Shown piece after piece: positions 54,605 to 64,000 of a DNA stretch of 64,000 bases (position 1 is the stretch's first letter; each line of letters opens with the position of its first letter). The notes under the pieces were generated by a model. That model made no database searches. It was given only the letters and a program-made list of their open reading frames with translations, and was not told where the DNA came from. A program made the position numbers and the translations under genes. The stretch is taken from assembly GCF_013336795.1 (NCBI RefSeq), contig NZ_JAAFZT010000005.1, forward strand, positions 62,001 to 126,000, given 5' to 3'. This DNA comes from Alteripontixanthobacter muriae. GTDB taxonomy: Bacteria > Pseudomonadota > Alphaproteobacteria > Sphingomonadales > Sphingomonadaceae.

Positions 54605-54746
54605 TGATAGATCCCCCCGCTCCAATGAGCGCCCGACAAACTATATCATCAGAAGCCAACTGAAAGATCAAAATTCATGCCGGTGGAAATAATCCTCTAC
54701 CTGTGGCGCTCTCGACAAGTGTGTCTCGCCCCCCGATAGACATCCG

Positions 54747-55532
54747 ATGATCGAAATGGCCGAAATAGCGACCTTCTCTCCTGAAACATGGCTGTTCCCC
54801 ACGTTGGCCGCAGTTGCGGTTCTGACCGGGATCGTCGATTCCATCGCCGGCGGTGGCGGGCTGATCATGATGCCGTCGCTGCTCGCGGCGGGCCTGCCGC
54901 CGCATCTGGCGCTGGGCACAAACAAGCTGCAGTCGGTTTTCGGGACGACAATGGCTTGCCGCACATATCACAGGGGCGGGCTGGTCGAGTTCAAGGCGAA
55001 CCGGGCGCTCGTGGCGCTGGCCTTCATCATGGCGGCAGCGGGGGCGGTGCTGGTGCAGATGATACCCGCACGCATCCTCACCTATATCGTTCCCGTGTTC
55101 CTCCTCGCTCTTGCAGGGTACGTCATTTTCTCTCCTCGAATGACCGATCAGGATGCGGAGCAACGTGTCGGGCGCGCCGGATACGCTCCCGTCGCAGGGG
55201 GTATCGGGTTCTACGATGGCTTCTTCGGCCCGGGTACGGGTCAGTTCTTCAGCGCCAGCCTGGTCGGCCTGCGGGGTTACGGCCTTACGCGCGCGACCGC
55301 CAATGCCAAGCTGTTCAACATGGCGACCAACTGGGCATCTGTCATCGTCTTCGCACTGGGCGGCAAGATGGTCTGGCTGCTGGGCTTCTGCATGGCGGCG
55401 GGCGCGATGCTGGGCGGATATATCGGTTCGCATTTTGCGATGCGGCACGGCGCGCGCCTGATCAGGCCGCTGATGATCGTAGCCTCGCTCGGCCTCACCG
55501 GTCGGCTGATCTGGGGCTGGTTCACGTCCTGA
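54747..55532 (+). CDS. TSUP family (TauE/SafE) membrane transporter
   Basis: The 261-residue protein has about eight transmembrane helices in two halves. The first has GIVDSIAGGGGLIMMPSLLAAGLPPHLALGTNKLQ and the second GFYDGFFGPGTGQFFSASLVGLRGYGLTRATANAKLFN. Both are the paired signature loops of the TauE/SafE family. Members move sulfite, sulfoacetate or similar anions; the substrate here is unknown. Its 3' end overlaps the convergent ABC permease gene by 11 bases. Confidence 0.93.
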   Translation: MIEMAEIATFSPETWLFPTLAAVAVLTGIVDSIAGGGGLIMMPSLLAAGLPPHLALGTNKLQSVFGTTMACRTYHRGGLVEFKANRALVALAFIMAAAGAVLVQMIPARILTYIVPVFLLALAGYVIFSPRMTDQDAEQRVGRAGYAPVAGGIGFYDGFFGPGTGQFFSASLVGLRGYGLTRATANAKLFNMATNWASVIVFALGGKMVWLLGFCMAAGAMLGGYIGSHFAMRHGARLIRPLMIVASLGLTGRLIWGWFTS

Positions 55533-56292
55533 GGCGCCATCCCGTGCGGAAGATGATCGCAATGGCCGTGACACAGGCCAGCATGAAGGCAAGCGTCAGG
55601 CCAAAGGAGACCCAGATGTTCACGTCCGAAGATCCGTAGAACGTCCAGCGCAGCCCGCTTACGAGATAGACGATCGGATTAACCAAGGCGATGTCACGCC
55701 ACGGGTCCGGAAGCATGTCGATGGAATAGAATGTGCCGCCTAGGAACGTCAGCGGCATCAGTATGAGCATGGGGACAATGCCGAGTTTCTCGAAATTGTC
55801 GGCCCAAATGCCCAGGATGAAACCGAACAGCGAAAAGGCCGATGCAACGAGCATGATGTAAAGCGCCGCCAGTACCGGATATTCAATGCGATAATCCACG
55901 AAGAAGGTAGCGGTAAAAAGAATGATCGCCGCCAGCACCAGTGACTTCGTGGCTGCCGCACCGACGAACCCGGCAAGGGTCTCGGCCGTGCCGACCGGTG
56001 CGGAGAGCAGTTCGTAGATCGTGCCGGTAAAGCGCGGCATGTAAATGCCGAAGCTGGCGTTGCTGGTGCTTTCGCTCAGCAGTGTGAGCAGCAGCAGCCC
56101 CGGCACGATGAAGGCACCATAAGCGACGCCGTCCACGGCATCCATCCGCCCGCCGATGGCGGAGCCGAACACGATGAAATAGAGCGACGTTGTCAAGACG
56201 GGTGCCAGGATCGACTGGAACGCAGTGCGCATCGCACGCATCAATTCGCGCACATAGATTGCCCAGGCGCCGCGATAGTTGAACCCGCTCAT
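55522..56292 (-). CDS. ABC-2 type transporter permease
   Basis: The 256-residue protein has six transmembrane segments and the ABC-2 signature near the C-terminus (PLTFLGGTFYSIDMLPDPWRDIALVNPIVYLVSGLRWTFYG). It starts with FNYRGAWAIYVRELMRAMRT, the amphipathic coupling helix. With the ATPase encoded immediately upstream (ATGA overlap) it forms an exporter of unknown substrate, similar to drug, polysaccharide or YadH/YadG-type systems. It is the last gene of a minus-strand run beginning at xseB. Confidence 0.93.
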   Translation of the reverse strand: MSGFNYRGAWAIYVRELMRAMRTAFQSILAPVLTTSLYFIVFGSAIGGRMDAVDGVAYGAFIVPGLLLLTLLSESTSNASFGIYMPRFTGTIYELLSAPVGTAETLAGFVGAAATKSLVLAAIILFTATFFVDYRIEYPVLAALYIMLVASAFSLFGFILGIWADNFEKLGIVPMLILMPLTFLGGTFYSIDMLPDPWRDIALVNPIVYLVSGLRWTFYGSSDVNIWVSFGLTLAFMLACVTAIAIIFRTGWRLRT

Positions 56293-57218
56293 GCCTGCTT
56301 CTCCAGCAAATCTACGAAGATGTCTTCCAGCGAAGATTCGCGGATCTCGATAGCGGTGTAATCGACGCCGGCCGCGATCAGCGCCTTGGTCAGATCGGCC
56401 ACTTCCGACTTGCCCAATCCGCTGCCGTCGCCGCCACGGTAGCAGAGGTCGTCCCCGTCCAGCCTTACCGGATAGCGCGCAATCTCGGGCGGAAGGACTG
56501 CAGGCGGATTGCGAAGGGTGATATGCGCCTCCGTCCGGCCCAGACGCGCCATCATCGCCTGCTTGTCATCCACCATCAGCAGCTTGCCGCCCCGGATAAT
56601 GCCGACGCGGTCGGCCATTTCCTCGGCCTCTTCGATGTAATGCGTCGTCAGGATCACGGTGACGCCCTGGCTGCGCAGTATGTCGATCTGCCGCCACATG
56701 TCGCGCCGCAGTTCGACATCCACGCCGGCGGTCGGTTCATCCAGGAACAGCAGGTCGGGATCGTGCGCCAGCGCCTTGGCAATCAGCACGCGCCGTTTCA
56801 TCCCGCCTGACAAATTGCGGATCTGTTCGTCCCGCTTCTCCCACAGGCTGAGCGAACGAAGCACTTCCTCGATACGGGCCGGGTCCGATGGGCGACCGAA
56901 CAGGCCACGGGAAAAGGCGACTGCGCGTGCGACCGGCTCGAACATGTCGGTCGACAGTTCCTGCGGGACGAGGCCGACCCGCCCGCGCACCTTGCGCCAA
57001 TCGCGCAGCATGTCGTGACCGAAGGCGTGAATAGTCCCGGAGCTTGGCCGGACCAGGCCGCAAACCGCGCCGATCAGCGTCGTCTTGCCAGCGCCGTTCG
57101 GCCCAAGCAGAGCAAATATCTCGCCTCGCCGGATTTGCAGATCGACATCGTCCAGCGCCTTCAGCCCGCCAGAATAGATCTTGGTCAGCCCCTGAATGTC
57201 GAGAATTACATCACTCAT
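56289..57218 (-). CDS. ABC transporter ATP-binding protein
   Basis: The 309-residue ATPase has Walker [10 protein letters not shown] near residue 40, the signature [15 protein letters not shown], Walker B LLFLDEP and the switch His in [16 protein letters not shown]. The C-terminal 80 residues are the accessory domain typical of YadG/CcmA-type multidrug ATPases (DUF4162-like). It pairs with the permease downstream by ATGA overlap and is coupled to queA upstream the same way, although no functional link with queuosine is evident. Confidence 0.95.
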   Translation of the reverse strand: MSDVILDIQGLTKIYSGGLKALDDVDLQIRRGEIFALLGPNGAGKTTLIGAVCGLVRPSSGTIHAFGHDMLRDWRKVRGRVGLVPQELSTDMFEPVARAVAFSRGLFGRPSDPARIEEVLRSLSLWEKRDEQIRNLSGGMKRRVLIAKALAHDPDLLFLDEPTAGVDVELRRDMWRQIDILRSQGVTVILTTHYIEEAEEMADRVGIIRGGKLLMVDDKQAMMARLGRTEAHITLRNPPAVLPPEIARYPVRLDGDDLCYRGGDGSGLGKSEVADLTKALIAAGVDYTAIEIRESSLEDIFVDLLEKQA

Positions 57219-58261
57219 GCAGGCTCACCTTTTTCGGGTAGAAGCAACGAGGCGTCGCCATAGGAATAGAATCTGTATCCTGCGGCGATGGCATGGGCAT
57301 AGGCGGCCTGCATGCGTTCGCGGCCCATCAGCGCGCTGACCAGCATGAACAGGGTGCTGCGCGGCAGGTGAAAATTGGTCATCAGGCCGTCGGTAGCGAG
57401 AAACCTGTAGCCGGGCGTGATGAAGATGGAGGTGTCGCCTTCAAAAGGCTGGATAGTGCCATCTTCATCGGCGGCGCTCTCCAGCAGGCGCAGGCTGGTC
57501 GTGCCGACGGCGATGATCCGGTGGCCATCGCGCCTCTTGCGGTTGAGCCTTTCCGCAGCGGCGGCGTCTATGCGGCCCCATTCGGCATGCATCGCATGGT
57601 CAGACGTATCCTCCACCTTGACCGGCAGGAATGTTCCCGCACCCACATGGAGCGTCAGCGTTTCGGAACCGATGCCTGCCTTCCCGAGCGCATCTACAAG
57701 CGCAGGCGTGAAATGCAGCGCAGCGGTCGGAGCCGCTACGGCGCCGTCCTGCGCCGCGAACATCGTCTGGTAATCTTCGGCATCGCGTTCATCGGTCGCG
57801 CGCTTGTTGGCAATATAGGGGGGAAGCGGCATCGTGCCGGCGCGCTGCAGCAGAACTTCGACGGGCTCGTCGCCTTCGAAAGCCAGTGTCCAGCTGCCAT
57901 CCGCGGCCCGGCCTTCTGCAAGCGCGCTCACGCCATCGGCGAACTCTACCCGGTCACCGGAACGAAGGCGCTTGCCGTTCTTGATGAAGGCCTGCCAGCG
58001 GCGAAGGTCGACCCGCTTGTGCAGTGTCGCGCCGATCTTCGCGTCGCCGCGCTTCCCCTCCAGCCTGGCGGGGATAACGCGCGTGTCGTTGAAGACGAGT
58101 ATATCGCCGCGATCAAGCTGACCCGGCAGGTCGCCAACCGCACAATCCGCGAGCCCATGCTGCCCCTTTACCACCAGCATGCGCGCAGTATCGCGCGGCA
58201 CTGCCGGGCGAAGGGCTATGTTCTCGGGCGGAAGGTCGAAGTCGAAAAGATCAACGCGCAT
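57215..58261 (-). CDS. queA: S-adenosylmethionine:tRNA ribosyltransferase-isomerase QueA
   Basis: The 348-residue enzyme transfers and rearranges the ribosyl part of SAM onto preQ1 in tRNA to form epoxyqueuosine. Motifs are [14 protein letters not shown] at the start, [13 protein letters not shown]-like sequence ([17 protein letters not shown]), [27 protein letters not shown], and [11 protein letters not shown] followed by [32 protein letters not shown]. It acts after Tgt, which is encoded in the same section. Overlap with the ABC ATPase gene is ATGA. Confidence 0.97.
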   Translation of the reverse strand: MRVDLFDFDLPPENIALRPAVPRDTARMLVVKGQHGLADCAVGDLPGQLDRGDILVFNDTRVIPARLEGKRGDAKIGATLHKRVDLRRWQAFIKNGKRLRSGDRVEFADGVSALAEGRAADGSWTLAFEGDEPVEVLLQRAGTMPLPPYIANKRATDERDAEDYQTMFAAQDGAVAAPTAALHFTPALVDALGKAGIGSETLTLHVGAGTFLPVKVEDTSDHAMHAEWGRIDAAAAERLNRKRRDGHRIIAVGTTSLRLLESAADEDGTIQPFEGDTSIFITPGYRFLATDGLMTNFHLPRSTLFMLVSALMGRERMQAAYAHAIAAGYRFYSYGDASLLLPEKGEPA

Positions 58262-58335
58262 TCCGCGGCATCTAAAGGCAGTGCTGCATCATGGGAAGGC
58301 CGCACGGCGCGCCTGCGCGCAATGTCTTCGGCAAC

Positions 58336-59010
58336 CTACTCCGAGATGGGCGCGTTCAGCTGCTCGACCGTAACGCCATCATATTTGGGCGCTTCCTGTT
58401 CGCCAGTCGGAATGGGGCGGTTGTCGGCGGCGATGCTTGCCTGCAGGATACGCGTCGGATCCGCAGGCGGTTCGCCGCGCGCGATGGTGTCCACGGCATC
58501 CATGCCGGCGATGACCCGGCCGAAGTTGGTATATTTCTTGTCGAGGCTGAAGCGGGGATAGAACACGATGAAGAACTGGCTGTTGGCGCTGTTCTCGTCC
58601 TGCGCACGCGCCATCGCAATGGTGCCGCGCAGATGCGGCATGGGATTGAACTCTTCCTCAAGGTCGGGCAGCTGCGACCCGCCCTGCCCGGTGCCCGTGG
58701 GATCACCCGTCTGCGCCATGAACCCGTCGATCACGCGGTGGAAGACATTGCCGTCGTAAAATCCCTGCCGCGCCAGGGTCTTGATGCGGGCGACATGGTT
58801 CGGCGCCCAATCCTCCATAAGCCGGATCGCAATGCGCTGGCCGTTCGACAGGTCGAGGTAGAGGATGTTCTCCAGATCCGCCGCCGCATCATAATTGATC
58901 GGAGCATAGGTGCGGCGCTCTGGCACAACCTGGTCCTGCGCGGCGGCAGGCACGGCGGGCACCAGCATCAGCGAGGCAAGCGCGCCAGCGGCAATCAGGC
59001 GTTTGAACAT
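58336..59010 (-). CDS. Exported cyclophilin-type peptidyl-prolyl isomerase
   Basis: The 224-residue protein has a signal peptide (MFKRLIAAGALASLMLVPAVPAAAQ) and one cyclophilin domain. FHRVIDGFMAQTGDPTGTGQGG near residue 90 and the following acidic insert (LPDLEEEFN) are typical of bacterial cyclophilins. MARAQDENSANSQFFIVF and FGRVIAGMDAVD complete the active site. It should assist protein folding in the periplasm. The ATG at 59010 (not the open frame to 59061) begins the signal peptide. It lies 74 bases before queA and 105 after coaD, on the same strand. Confidence 0.94.
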   Translation of the reverse strand: MFKRLIAAGALASLMLVPAVPAAAQDQVVPERRTYAPINYDAAADLENILYLDLSNGQRIAIRLMEDWAPNHVARIKTLARQGFYDGNVFHRVIDGFMAQTGDPTGTGQGGSQLPDLEEEFNPMPHLRGTIAMARAQDENSANSQFFIVFYPRFSLDKKYTNFGRVIAGMDAVDTIARGEPPADPTRILQASIAADNRPIPTGEQEAPKYDGVTVEQLNAPISE

Positions 59011-59115
59011 GGAAATCCCATCGAAGAAGACGAATGAATAATGTCGGTGTAGTGGCAGCAAGTAGCCGTTCAGGCCTGACCGTTCAATGAATGATGCCGG
59101 GCATCGCCAAGAGTG

Positions 59116-59628
59116 TCAGTAATCGCCGAGACGGCCCAGCTTTTCGACGCGGGCGACTACATCGTCCCGCACCGCTGCGCTGACGAATGGTGCAATATCC
59201 CCGCCGAAGAGGGCGATTTCCTTCACCAGCCGCGATGCGATCGGTTGCAATGATACGTCCGCCATCAGAAATACGGTTTCGATATTTTCGTTTATCTGCT
59301 GGTTCATGCCAGCCATTTGGTACTCATATTCGAAATCGGCGACGGCCCGCAGCCCGCGCACGATGACGCTGGCGTTCTGCTTTTCGGCGAATTTCATCAG
59401 CAGGGCGTTGAAGCCTGTGACGGACACATTGCCAATACCGTAATTGTTTACTTCGCGCCGGACCATGGCCATACGTTCTTCCGGCGTGAACATGGGGTTT
59501 TTGGAAGGGTTGGTCGTGACGCCGATGATCAGGCGATCGACCAGTTTGGATCCCCGCCGGATGATGTCGGCATGGCCGAGCGTGATGGGATCGAATGTTC
59601 CGGGATAGATGCCGATGCGTTCAGCCAT
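59116..59628 (-). CDS. coaD: Phosphopantetheine adenylyltransferase
   Basis: The 170-residue enzyme converts 4'-phosphopantetheine and ATP to dephospho-CoA, the penultimate step of coenzyme A synthesis. The nucleotidyltransferase motif GTFDPITLGHADII is at residues 9-22, VRGLRAVADFEYEYQMAGMN near 90, and VKEIALFGGDI near 132. The usual ISSSxVREIA reads IASRLVKEIA here. It starts five bases after the ispA stop and probably shares its transcript. Confidence 0.97.
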   Translation of the reverse strand: MAERIGIYPGTFDPITLGHADIIRRGSKLVDRLIIGVTTNPSKNPMFTPEERMAMVRREVNNYGIGNVSVTGFNALLMKFAEKQNASVIVRGLRAVADFEYEYQMAGMNQQINENIETVFLMADVSLQPIASRLVKEIALFGGDIAPFVSAAVRDDVVARVEKLGRLGDY

Positions 59629-59633
59629 GCACT

Positions 59634-60542
59634 TTACCTGTCTCTTTCAACGATGAAGCGCGCCAGTTCGCGCAGCAGGTCCGCTTCAGCGCCGAAATGA
59701 TCGAGGTGGCCCACCGCCTGATCGACCAGCGCCCTCGCCTGCGTGCGCGCAGCTTCGGCGCCCATCAATGACACGAAGGTCTGCTTGCCTTGCCCGTCGT
59801 CCTTGCGCAGAGCCTTGCCAGCCTTCGCTTCATCCCCTTCATGGTCGAGCAGATCGTCGGCAATCTGAAAGGCAAGGCCGATATCGCGTGAATAGAAGCG
59901 CAAGGGTGCGCGGCTGTCCTCATGCGCGCGGCCGAGAATAGCGCCCATCTCCACTGCCGCCGCCAGCAGGGCGCCTGTTTTCAATTGTTGCAGGCGAGTG
60001 ACCGCTGGCAAATCGTACTGCGATTCTTCGGCAACGATATCCATCATCTGCCCGCCGGCCATGCCATGCATTCCGCTGGCACCTGCCAATGTCGCGACGA
60101 GGTCGGCGCGCACGTGCGGATCGTCAGAGATCTCTGGCATGGAGAGAATTTCAAAAGCCAGCGCATGCAGCGAATCACCGGCAAGCACGGCTGTCGCTTC
60201 GTCGAAATGGCGGTGCAGCGTGGGCTTGCCGTGCCGCAGCGCATCATCATCCATGCAGGGCAAATCGTCATGGATCAGAGAATAGACGTGGATCGATTCG
60301 ACCGCGCAACCGGCGCGAACGGCCGCCTGCCTGTCGACATTGAAAAGACTGGCGGTAGCGGTCAGCAGCAGCGGACGAACCCGCTTGCCCCCGCCGATCG
60401 CGGCATAGCGCATGGCCTCGATCAGCCGTTTGCGCGTGTCCGCCGGCATCGGCAGAAATTCGTCGAAACTGGCATCGACCTCGCGCTGGATGCGAACCAG
60501 CCCCTCCTGCAGAAGCCCGGCCTTGTCCTGCACGGTCGCCAA
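59634..60542 (-). CDS. ispA: Polyprenyl (farnesyl/geranylgeranyl type) diphosphate synthase
   Basis: The roughly 302-residue enzyme is a short-chain trans-prenyltransferase. The first Asp-rich motif is LIHDDLPCMDDD with the FARM preceding residues VESIHVYS; GGKRVRP near the N-terminus and GGQMMDI follow; the second Asp motif is FQIADDLLDHEGD. It makes farnesyl or geranylgeranyl diphosphate for quinones, undecaprenol or carotenoids. The start is uncertain: a TTG at 60542, one base after the xseB stop, or a GTG at 60533. The open frame further upstream to 60806 reads through xseB in another frame and is not coding. Confidence 0.93.
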   Translation of the reverse strand: MATVQDKAGLLQEGLVRIQREVDASFDEFLPMPADTRKRLIEAMRYAAIGGGKRVRPLLLTATASLFNVDRQAAVRAGCAVESIHVYSLIHDDLPCMDDDALRHGKPTLHRHFDEATAVLAGDSLHALAFEILSMPEISDDPHVRADLVATLAGASGMHGMAGGQMMDIVAEESQYDLPAVTRLQQLKTGALLAAAVEMGAILGRAHEDSRAPLRFYSRDIGLAFQIADDLLDHEGDEAKAGKALRKDDGQGKQTFVSLMGAEAARTQARALVDQAVGHLDHFGAEADLLRELARFIVERDR

Positions 60543-60543
60543 A

Positions 60544-60795
60544 TCAGCTCGCCGCGTCGAAAGGCTGGGTTTCGCGCGGCTTGCCGTCGGGACCGGCGAC
60601 GATCTTTTCGATCCTCGCCTGAGCCGCGTCGAGCCGCGCCTGGCAATGCAGCCGAAGCTTCTCGCCGCGCTCGTAAAGGTCGATCGACTCGTCGAGCGGC
60701 ACTTCCCCGCCCTCCAGCTTGCGTACGACATCCTCAAGGGCGCGCAAGGCGTCCTCGAAGCTAATCTGCGAAATATCGGAAGTTCCCTCAGCCAT
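60544..60795 (-). CDS. xseB: Exodeoxyribonuclease VII small subunit
   Basis: The 83-residue helical protein matches XseB: ISFEDALRALEDVVRKLEGG and VPLDESIDLYERGEKLRLHCQARLDAAQARIEKI. It joins the large subunit XseA, which is not in this window, to degrade single-stranded DNA. The ATG at 60795 is favoured; the frame is open to 60831. It comes directly before ispA, a gene order widespread in proteobacteria. It is divergent from purL across 107 bases. Confidence 0.95.
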   Translation of the reverse strand: MAEGTSDISQISFEDALRALEDVVRKLEGGEVPLDESIDLYERGEKLRLHCQARLDAAQARIEKIVAGPDGKPRETQPFDAAS

Positions 60796-60902
60796 GCTGC
60801 CTGCATTGCCGCCGGCTTTGCAGCGGGTCAAGCATGAGTGGCGATGCGCCCATGCCGCGAAGGGGACTAGCGGCTGGCGCGGTGCATCGCTAAAGGCGCT
60901 GC

Positions 60903-63161
60903 ATGTCCGAAATCACGCCAGACAAAGTCGAAGCCCACGGCTTCACTCCCGAAGAATATGACCGCGTTCTCGACGCGCTGGGGCGGGAGCCGAACCTTCT
61001 CGAACTCGGCATATTCTCGGTCATGTGGTCCGAACATTGCAGCTACAAGAGCAGCCGCTTTCACCTGAAGAAGCTGCCGACGGAAGCCCCTTGGGTCATC
61101 TGCGGACCGGGTGAAAATGCGGGCGTGATCGACATTGGCGAAGGGCCGGACGGGCGCAAGCTGGCGGCGATCTTCAAGATGGAGAGCCACAATCACCCCA
61201 GCTACATCGAGCCGTATCAGGGGGCGGCCACCGGCGTAGGCGGCATCTTGCGCGATGTGTTCACCATGGGCGCGCGCCCGGTCGCGAACCTCAACGCCCT
61301 GCGTTTCGGGCGGCCCGATCATCCGAAGATGAAGCATCTGGTGCAGGGCGTCGTCGCGGGAATTGGTGGCTATGGCAATTGCGTCGGCGTGCCGACCGTG
61401 GGTGGCGAAACCAATTTTGACCCTGCCTACGACGGCAACATCATCGTGAACGCCATGACCGTCGGCGTCGCGGATCAGGACAGGATCTTCTATTCCGCAG
61501 CGACCGGAGTAGGCAATCCTATCGTCTATGTGGGTTCGAAGACAGGCCGCGACGGCATTCACGGCGCGACGATGGCCAGCGCCGATTTCGGAGATGATAT
61601 AGAGGAGAAGCGCCCTACCGTTCAGGTCGGCGATCCCTTCGTCGAGAAGCTGCTGATCGAAGCCTGCCTCGAACTCATGGCAACCGACGCAATCGTCGCC
61701 ATACAGGACATGGGCGCAGCGGGCCTCACATCCTCCAGCGTCGAGATGGCGACGGGCGGCAAGACCGGCATTCGCCTCGACATGAATCAGGTGCCCTGCC
61801 GGGAAGAGGGCATGACGCCCTATGAGATGATGCTGTCTGAAAGCCAGGAGCGCATGCTGATGGTGCTGAAGCCGGGCCGCGAGGCCGAGGCAGAGGCGAT
61901 CTTCCGCAAGTGGGAACTGGATTTCGCCGTGATTGGGGAAGTAACGGACACGCAGCGGATGGAACTGGTGTTCGGCGGTGAAACGGTCTGCGACATCCCG
62001 CTCGGCCCGCTGGCTGAAAAGGCGCCCGAATACGAACGGCCTTACCTCTCGCGCGAAGATTACGGGATCTGGGCGAATGTTGAACCGCTTGGCGCCCTGC
62101 CGGAGGTGACCGACATCGGTGCCGATCTGCTAAAGCTGATGGCAAGCCCCGCCCTCGCCTCCCGCCGCTGGATCAGCCAGCAATATGACAGCCAGGTGGG
62201 CGCGGATACCTTGCAGACCGGGGGCGACGCCGCTGTCGTCAGGGTGCACGGAACGCGCAAGGCGCTCGCCATGACCACGGATTGCACGCCGCGCTATTGC
62301 TACGCCGATCCTTACGAAGGCGGCAAGCAGGCCATTGCAGAAGCCTATCGCAATCTCTGTGCAGTCGGCGCAAATCCGCTGGCCGTGACCAATTGCCTCA
62401 ATTTCGGAAACCCGCAGCGGCCTGAGATCATGGCGCAATTCGTCGGATGCCTTCAAGGCATGGGCGACGCCTGCCGGGCACTGGATTTCCCCATCGTGAG
62501 CGGGAACGTGTCGCTCTACAACGAAAGCAAGGCGACCGGCGGCGGAAGCGCGATCCTGCCCACCCCTGCGATCGGCGGTGTCGGCATCATTGAAGATCAT
62601 GCCGGCGTGATGACGATGGGCTTCAAGGCGGACGGTGAGGAAATTCTCGTTGTCGGACGCAAGTGCGCTGGCAGCACCGCGGAACTCGGTCAGTCCGTCT
62701 GGCTGCGGGAGGTGGCGGGAGCGAAAGCCGGTTCGCCCCCTTCGGTCGACCTCGGTCACGAGCGGAAGGCCGGGGAATTCATCCGCAGCCTGATCGACAA
62801 CCGCCGGGTAACTGCCGTTCACGACGTCAGCGATGGAGGGTTGATCGTCACGGTGGCAGAGATGGCGCTGGCCGGAGGCATCGGTGCCGCTCTAGAAGCA
62901 GGCGCAATCAGCGCCGGAAAAGCGTACTTCGCGGAAGATCAGGGCGTGTATGCCATCACCGTGCCGCGCGGGACAGGCGACACCGTAATATCAATTGCAG
63001 CCGGAGCAGGCCTCGTCTGCGAGAAGCTCGGCACCACCGGCGGTGATGCCATTACCCTGGCCGGGCGGCCAGAAGGTGCCGACACGATCCGCTGCTCGGT
63101 CAGCCTTTCCGACTTGCGCGAGGCGCATCAGCGCTTCTTTCGCGACTGGATGGACAGCTAG
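60903..63161 (+). CDS. purL: Phosphoribosylformylglycinamidine synthase subunit PurL (small type)
   Basis: The 752-residue enzyme is the ATP-dependent synthase of the fourth purine step and is of the small type that needs separate PurQ and PurS. Visible motifs are [12 protein letters not shown] near residue 41, [27 protein letters not shown] near 94, [21 protein letters not shown] and [19 protein letters not shown] is the glycine-rich nucleotide segment of the second half. purQ and purS are not adjacent in the window. It converges with the Coq4-like gene. Confidence 0.97.
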   Translation: MSEITPDKVEAHGFTPEEYDRVLDALGREPNLLELGIFSVMWSEHCSYKSSRFHLKKLPTEAPWVICGPGENAGVIDIGEGPDGRKLAAIFKMESHNHPSYIEPYQGAATGVGGILRDVFTMGARPVANLNALRFGRPDHPKMKHLVQGVVAGIGGYGNCVGVPTVGGETNFDPAYDGNIIVNAMTVGVADQDRIFYSAATGVGNPIVYVGSKTGRDGIHGATMASADFGDDIEEKRPTVQVGDPFVEKLLIEACLELMATDAIVAIQDMGAAGLTSSSVEMATGGKTGIRLDMNQVPCREEGMTPYEMMLSESQERMLMVLKPGREAEAEAIFRKWELDFAVIGEVTDTQRMELVFGGETVCDIPLGPLAEKAPEYERPYLSREDYGIWANVEPLGALPEVTDIGADLLKLMASPALASRRWISQQYDSQVGADTLQTGGDAAVVRVHGTRKALAMTTDCTPRYCYADPYEGGKQAIAEAYRNLCAVGANPLAVTNCLNFGNPQRPEIMAQFVGCLQGMGDACRALDFPIVSGNVSLYNESKATGGGSAILPTPAIGGVGIIEDHAGVMTMGFKADGEEILVVGRKCAGSTAELGQSVWLREVAGAKAGSPPSVDLGHERKAGEFIRSLIDNRRVTAVHDVSDGGLIVTVAEMALAGGIGAALEAGAISAGKAYFAEDQGVYAITVPRGTGDTVISIAAGAGLVCEKLGTTGGDAITLAGRPEGADTIRCSVSLSDLREAHQRFFRDWMDS

Positions 63162-63215
63162 GCAGCGGCAGTTTGAGTGCGGCTCTAAGCGTGTTACGGC
63201 CGCTCTGCCATCAGG

Positions 63216-64000
63216 TCAGGCCGCCTTCTTCGCCGCTTCCCTGCCCAGCAGATCGTAGGGATCGATGTTCTCACCCTGCCAGATGCGGTGGCATTCACGG
63301 TACCGGACAGGCGGGTCGATGTTCAGTTCACGCCGCGCTTCTTCCAGCGGTTTCGCCAGCAGTTCCATGATCGAAAGGTCGGCGATGCGGGGGCATTTGC
63401 GCCCGGCAAGCTGCGCTTCGCGCACAGCCTTCAGAACCGGCGCGTCGCTTTCGACCTGTCCACGCATGTTCAGTGCACCGGCATAGGCGATGAACAGATT
63501 AGCCTTTCCGCCATTCTGTTCATAGGTAAAGGCCAGCACACATTGCTCCCCCAGAGCATCGCGGCCGTAACCTGTGAGGATGTGCAGCAGATCATGCGTG
63601 TCCCGCCGCCGGTCGCCATACCACTCCGCAAGATCGCCATAGCGCGGGCGATCGCCGCGGCACTTGTCAGCCTCGGCAACCAGTCCCGCCGCGCTCAGTC
63701 CCTCGCGCTCCATGAAAGTAACATAGGCATCGGCAACGCTGCCCTTCGGCATCTGCCGCAAGGCATCGTGATCGTCGAGCAGCGCCGGCAGATTACCTTC
63801 GCGCATCCGCATCCTCTCGCCATGTTCGCTCAGCGTGAAGGCACGCGCTGCCGGCATGAACTTGCTGGAGGGCAAGGCTTCGAAGATATGGAAGACATGC
63901 GCCGTGTTTTCCTTGTCCTTCAGCAATTCGCGGAAGTGGTGCAGCGCCTTCAACGGGCGCTTGCGCAGCTTCGGCCGGTCAGGATGAACCAGCAGAGTGC
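63216..64000 (-). CDS. Coq4-family protein, 5' end beyond the window
   Basis: At least 260 residues are visible. They fit the Coq4 ubiquinone-biosynthesis family: the metal-binding HDxxH motif is present as RRRDTHDLLHILTGYGRD, with a downstream conserved region AYAGALNMRG. A TTG at 63953 could be read as a start, but the frame continues without a stop to the window edge and encodes VHPDRPKLRKRPLKALHHF, a plausible part of the same protein. The real start therefore lies outside. In eukaryotes Coq4 acts in the decarboxylation-hydroxylation step of the quinone ring; bacterial homologues are less well studied. Confidence 0.85.
   Translation of the reverse strand, partial: TLLVHPDRPKLRKRPLKALHHFRELLKDKENTAHVFHIFEALPSSKFMPAARAFTLSEHGERMRMREGNLPALLDDHDALRQMPKGSVADAYVTFMEREGLSAAGLVAEADKCRGDRPRYGDLAEWYGDRRRDTHDLLHILTGYGRDALGEQCVLAFTYEQNGGKANLFIAYAGALNMRGQVESDAPVLKAVREAQLAGRKCPRIADLSIMELLAKPLEEARRELNIDPPVRYRECHRIWQGENIDPYDLLGREAAKKAA

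Noticed and set aside
60543-60806. N-terminal extension of ispA through xseB
   Set aside because: The extension is Arg/Ser-rich shadow sequence of xseB in another frame and has no prenyltransferase similarity.

Overview
The window comes from the chromosome of a GC-rich alphaproteobacterium. The best guess is Sphingomonadales, probably an Erythrobacter-like genus. This rests on protein style (acidic RpoD, DUF1206, DUF4170, Coq4-like protein, S9 peptidase, DUF481 porin-like protein) and on gene order (carA divergent from yqeY-dnaG-rpoD; rpiB-glyA-nrdR). It was judged by eye, not by phylogeny. There is no IS element, CRISPR array, rRNA or clear prophage. One tRNA, tRNA-Lys(CTT), is present.

Layout, 1-11 kb: ychF, a DUF1206 membrane protein and a MaoC hydratase run on the plus strand. 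A small lipoprotein and mutL are on minus. The complete rod-shape operon mreB-mreC-mreD-mrdA(PBP2)-rodA follows, then tRNA-Lys. 11.5-27.2 kb: seven tightly overlapping genes, glgE, treS-maltokinase fusion, glgB, glgX, treZ, malQ and treY. Together they encode an almost closed trehalose/alpha-glucan cycle. Trehalose becomes maltose (TreS), then maltose-1-phosphate (maltokinase), which GlgE polymerises and GlgB branches. GlgX and MalQ trim and reshuffle, and TreY/TreZ return glucan ends to trehalose. No glgC, glgA or glgP lies in the window. This is the most interesting block.

27-36 kb: a small unknown protein, a ferritin-like protein, a class A beta-lactamase-like lipoprotein with an enlarged omega-loop region, an SDR oxidoreductase, ribH, a small membrane protein, enolase, and a four-gene set of small membrane/stress-type proteins resembling the YqjD/YqjE type, one with an extreme Asp-rich tail. 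A DUF4170 protein and a bidirectional terminator close the region.

36-50 kb: greA and carB-X-carA on minus, where X is an AT-richer secreted protein wedged between the two carbamoyl-phosphate synthetase subunits with stop/start overlaps on both sides. Then yqeY-dnaG-rpoD, rpiB-glyA-X-nrdR-trmJ-like and rpsD on plus.

50-64 kb: chorismate mutase, tgt, a DUF481 outer-membrane protein and an exported S9 peptidase on minus; a TSUP transporter on plus; then a minus-strand run xseB-ispA-coaD-cyclophilin-queA-ABC ATPase-ABC permease. purL is on plus. A Coq4-family gene on minus runs off the right edge with its 5' end missing. tgt and queA are both in this section, so two steps of queuosine synthesis are covered.
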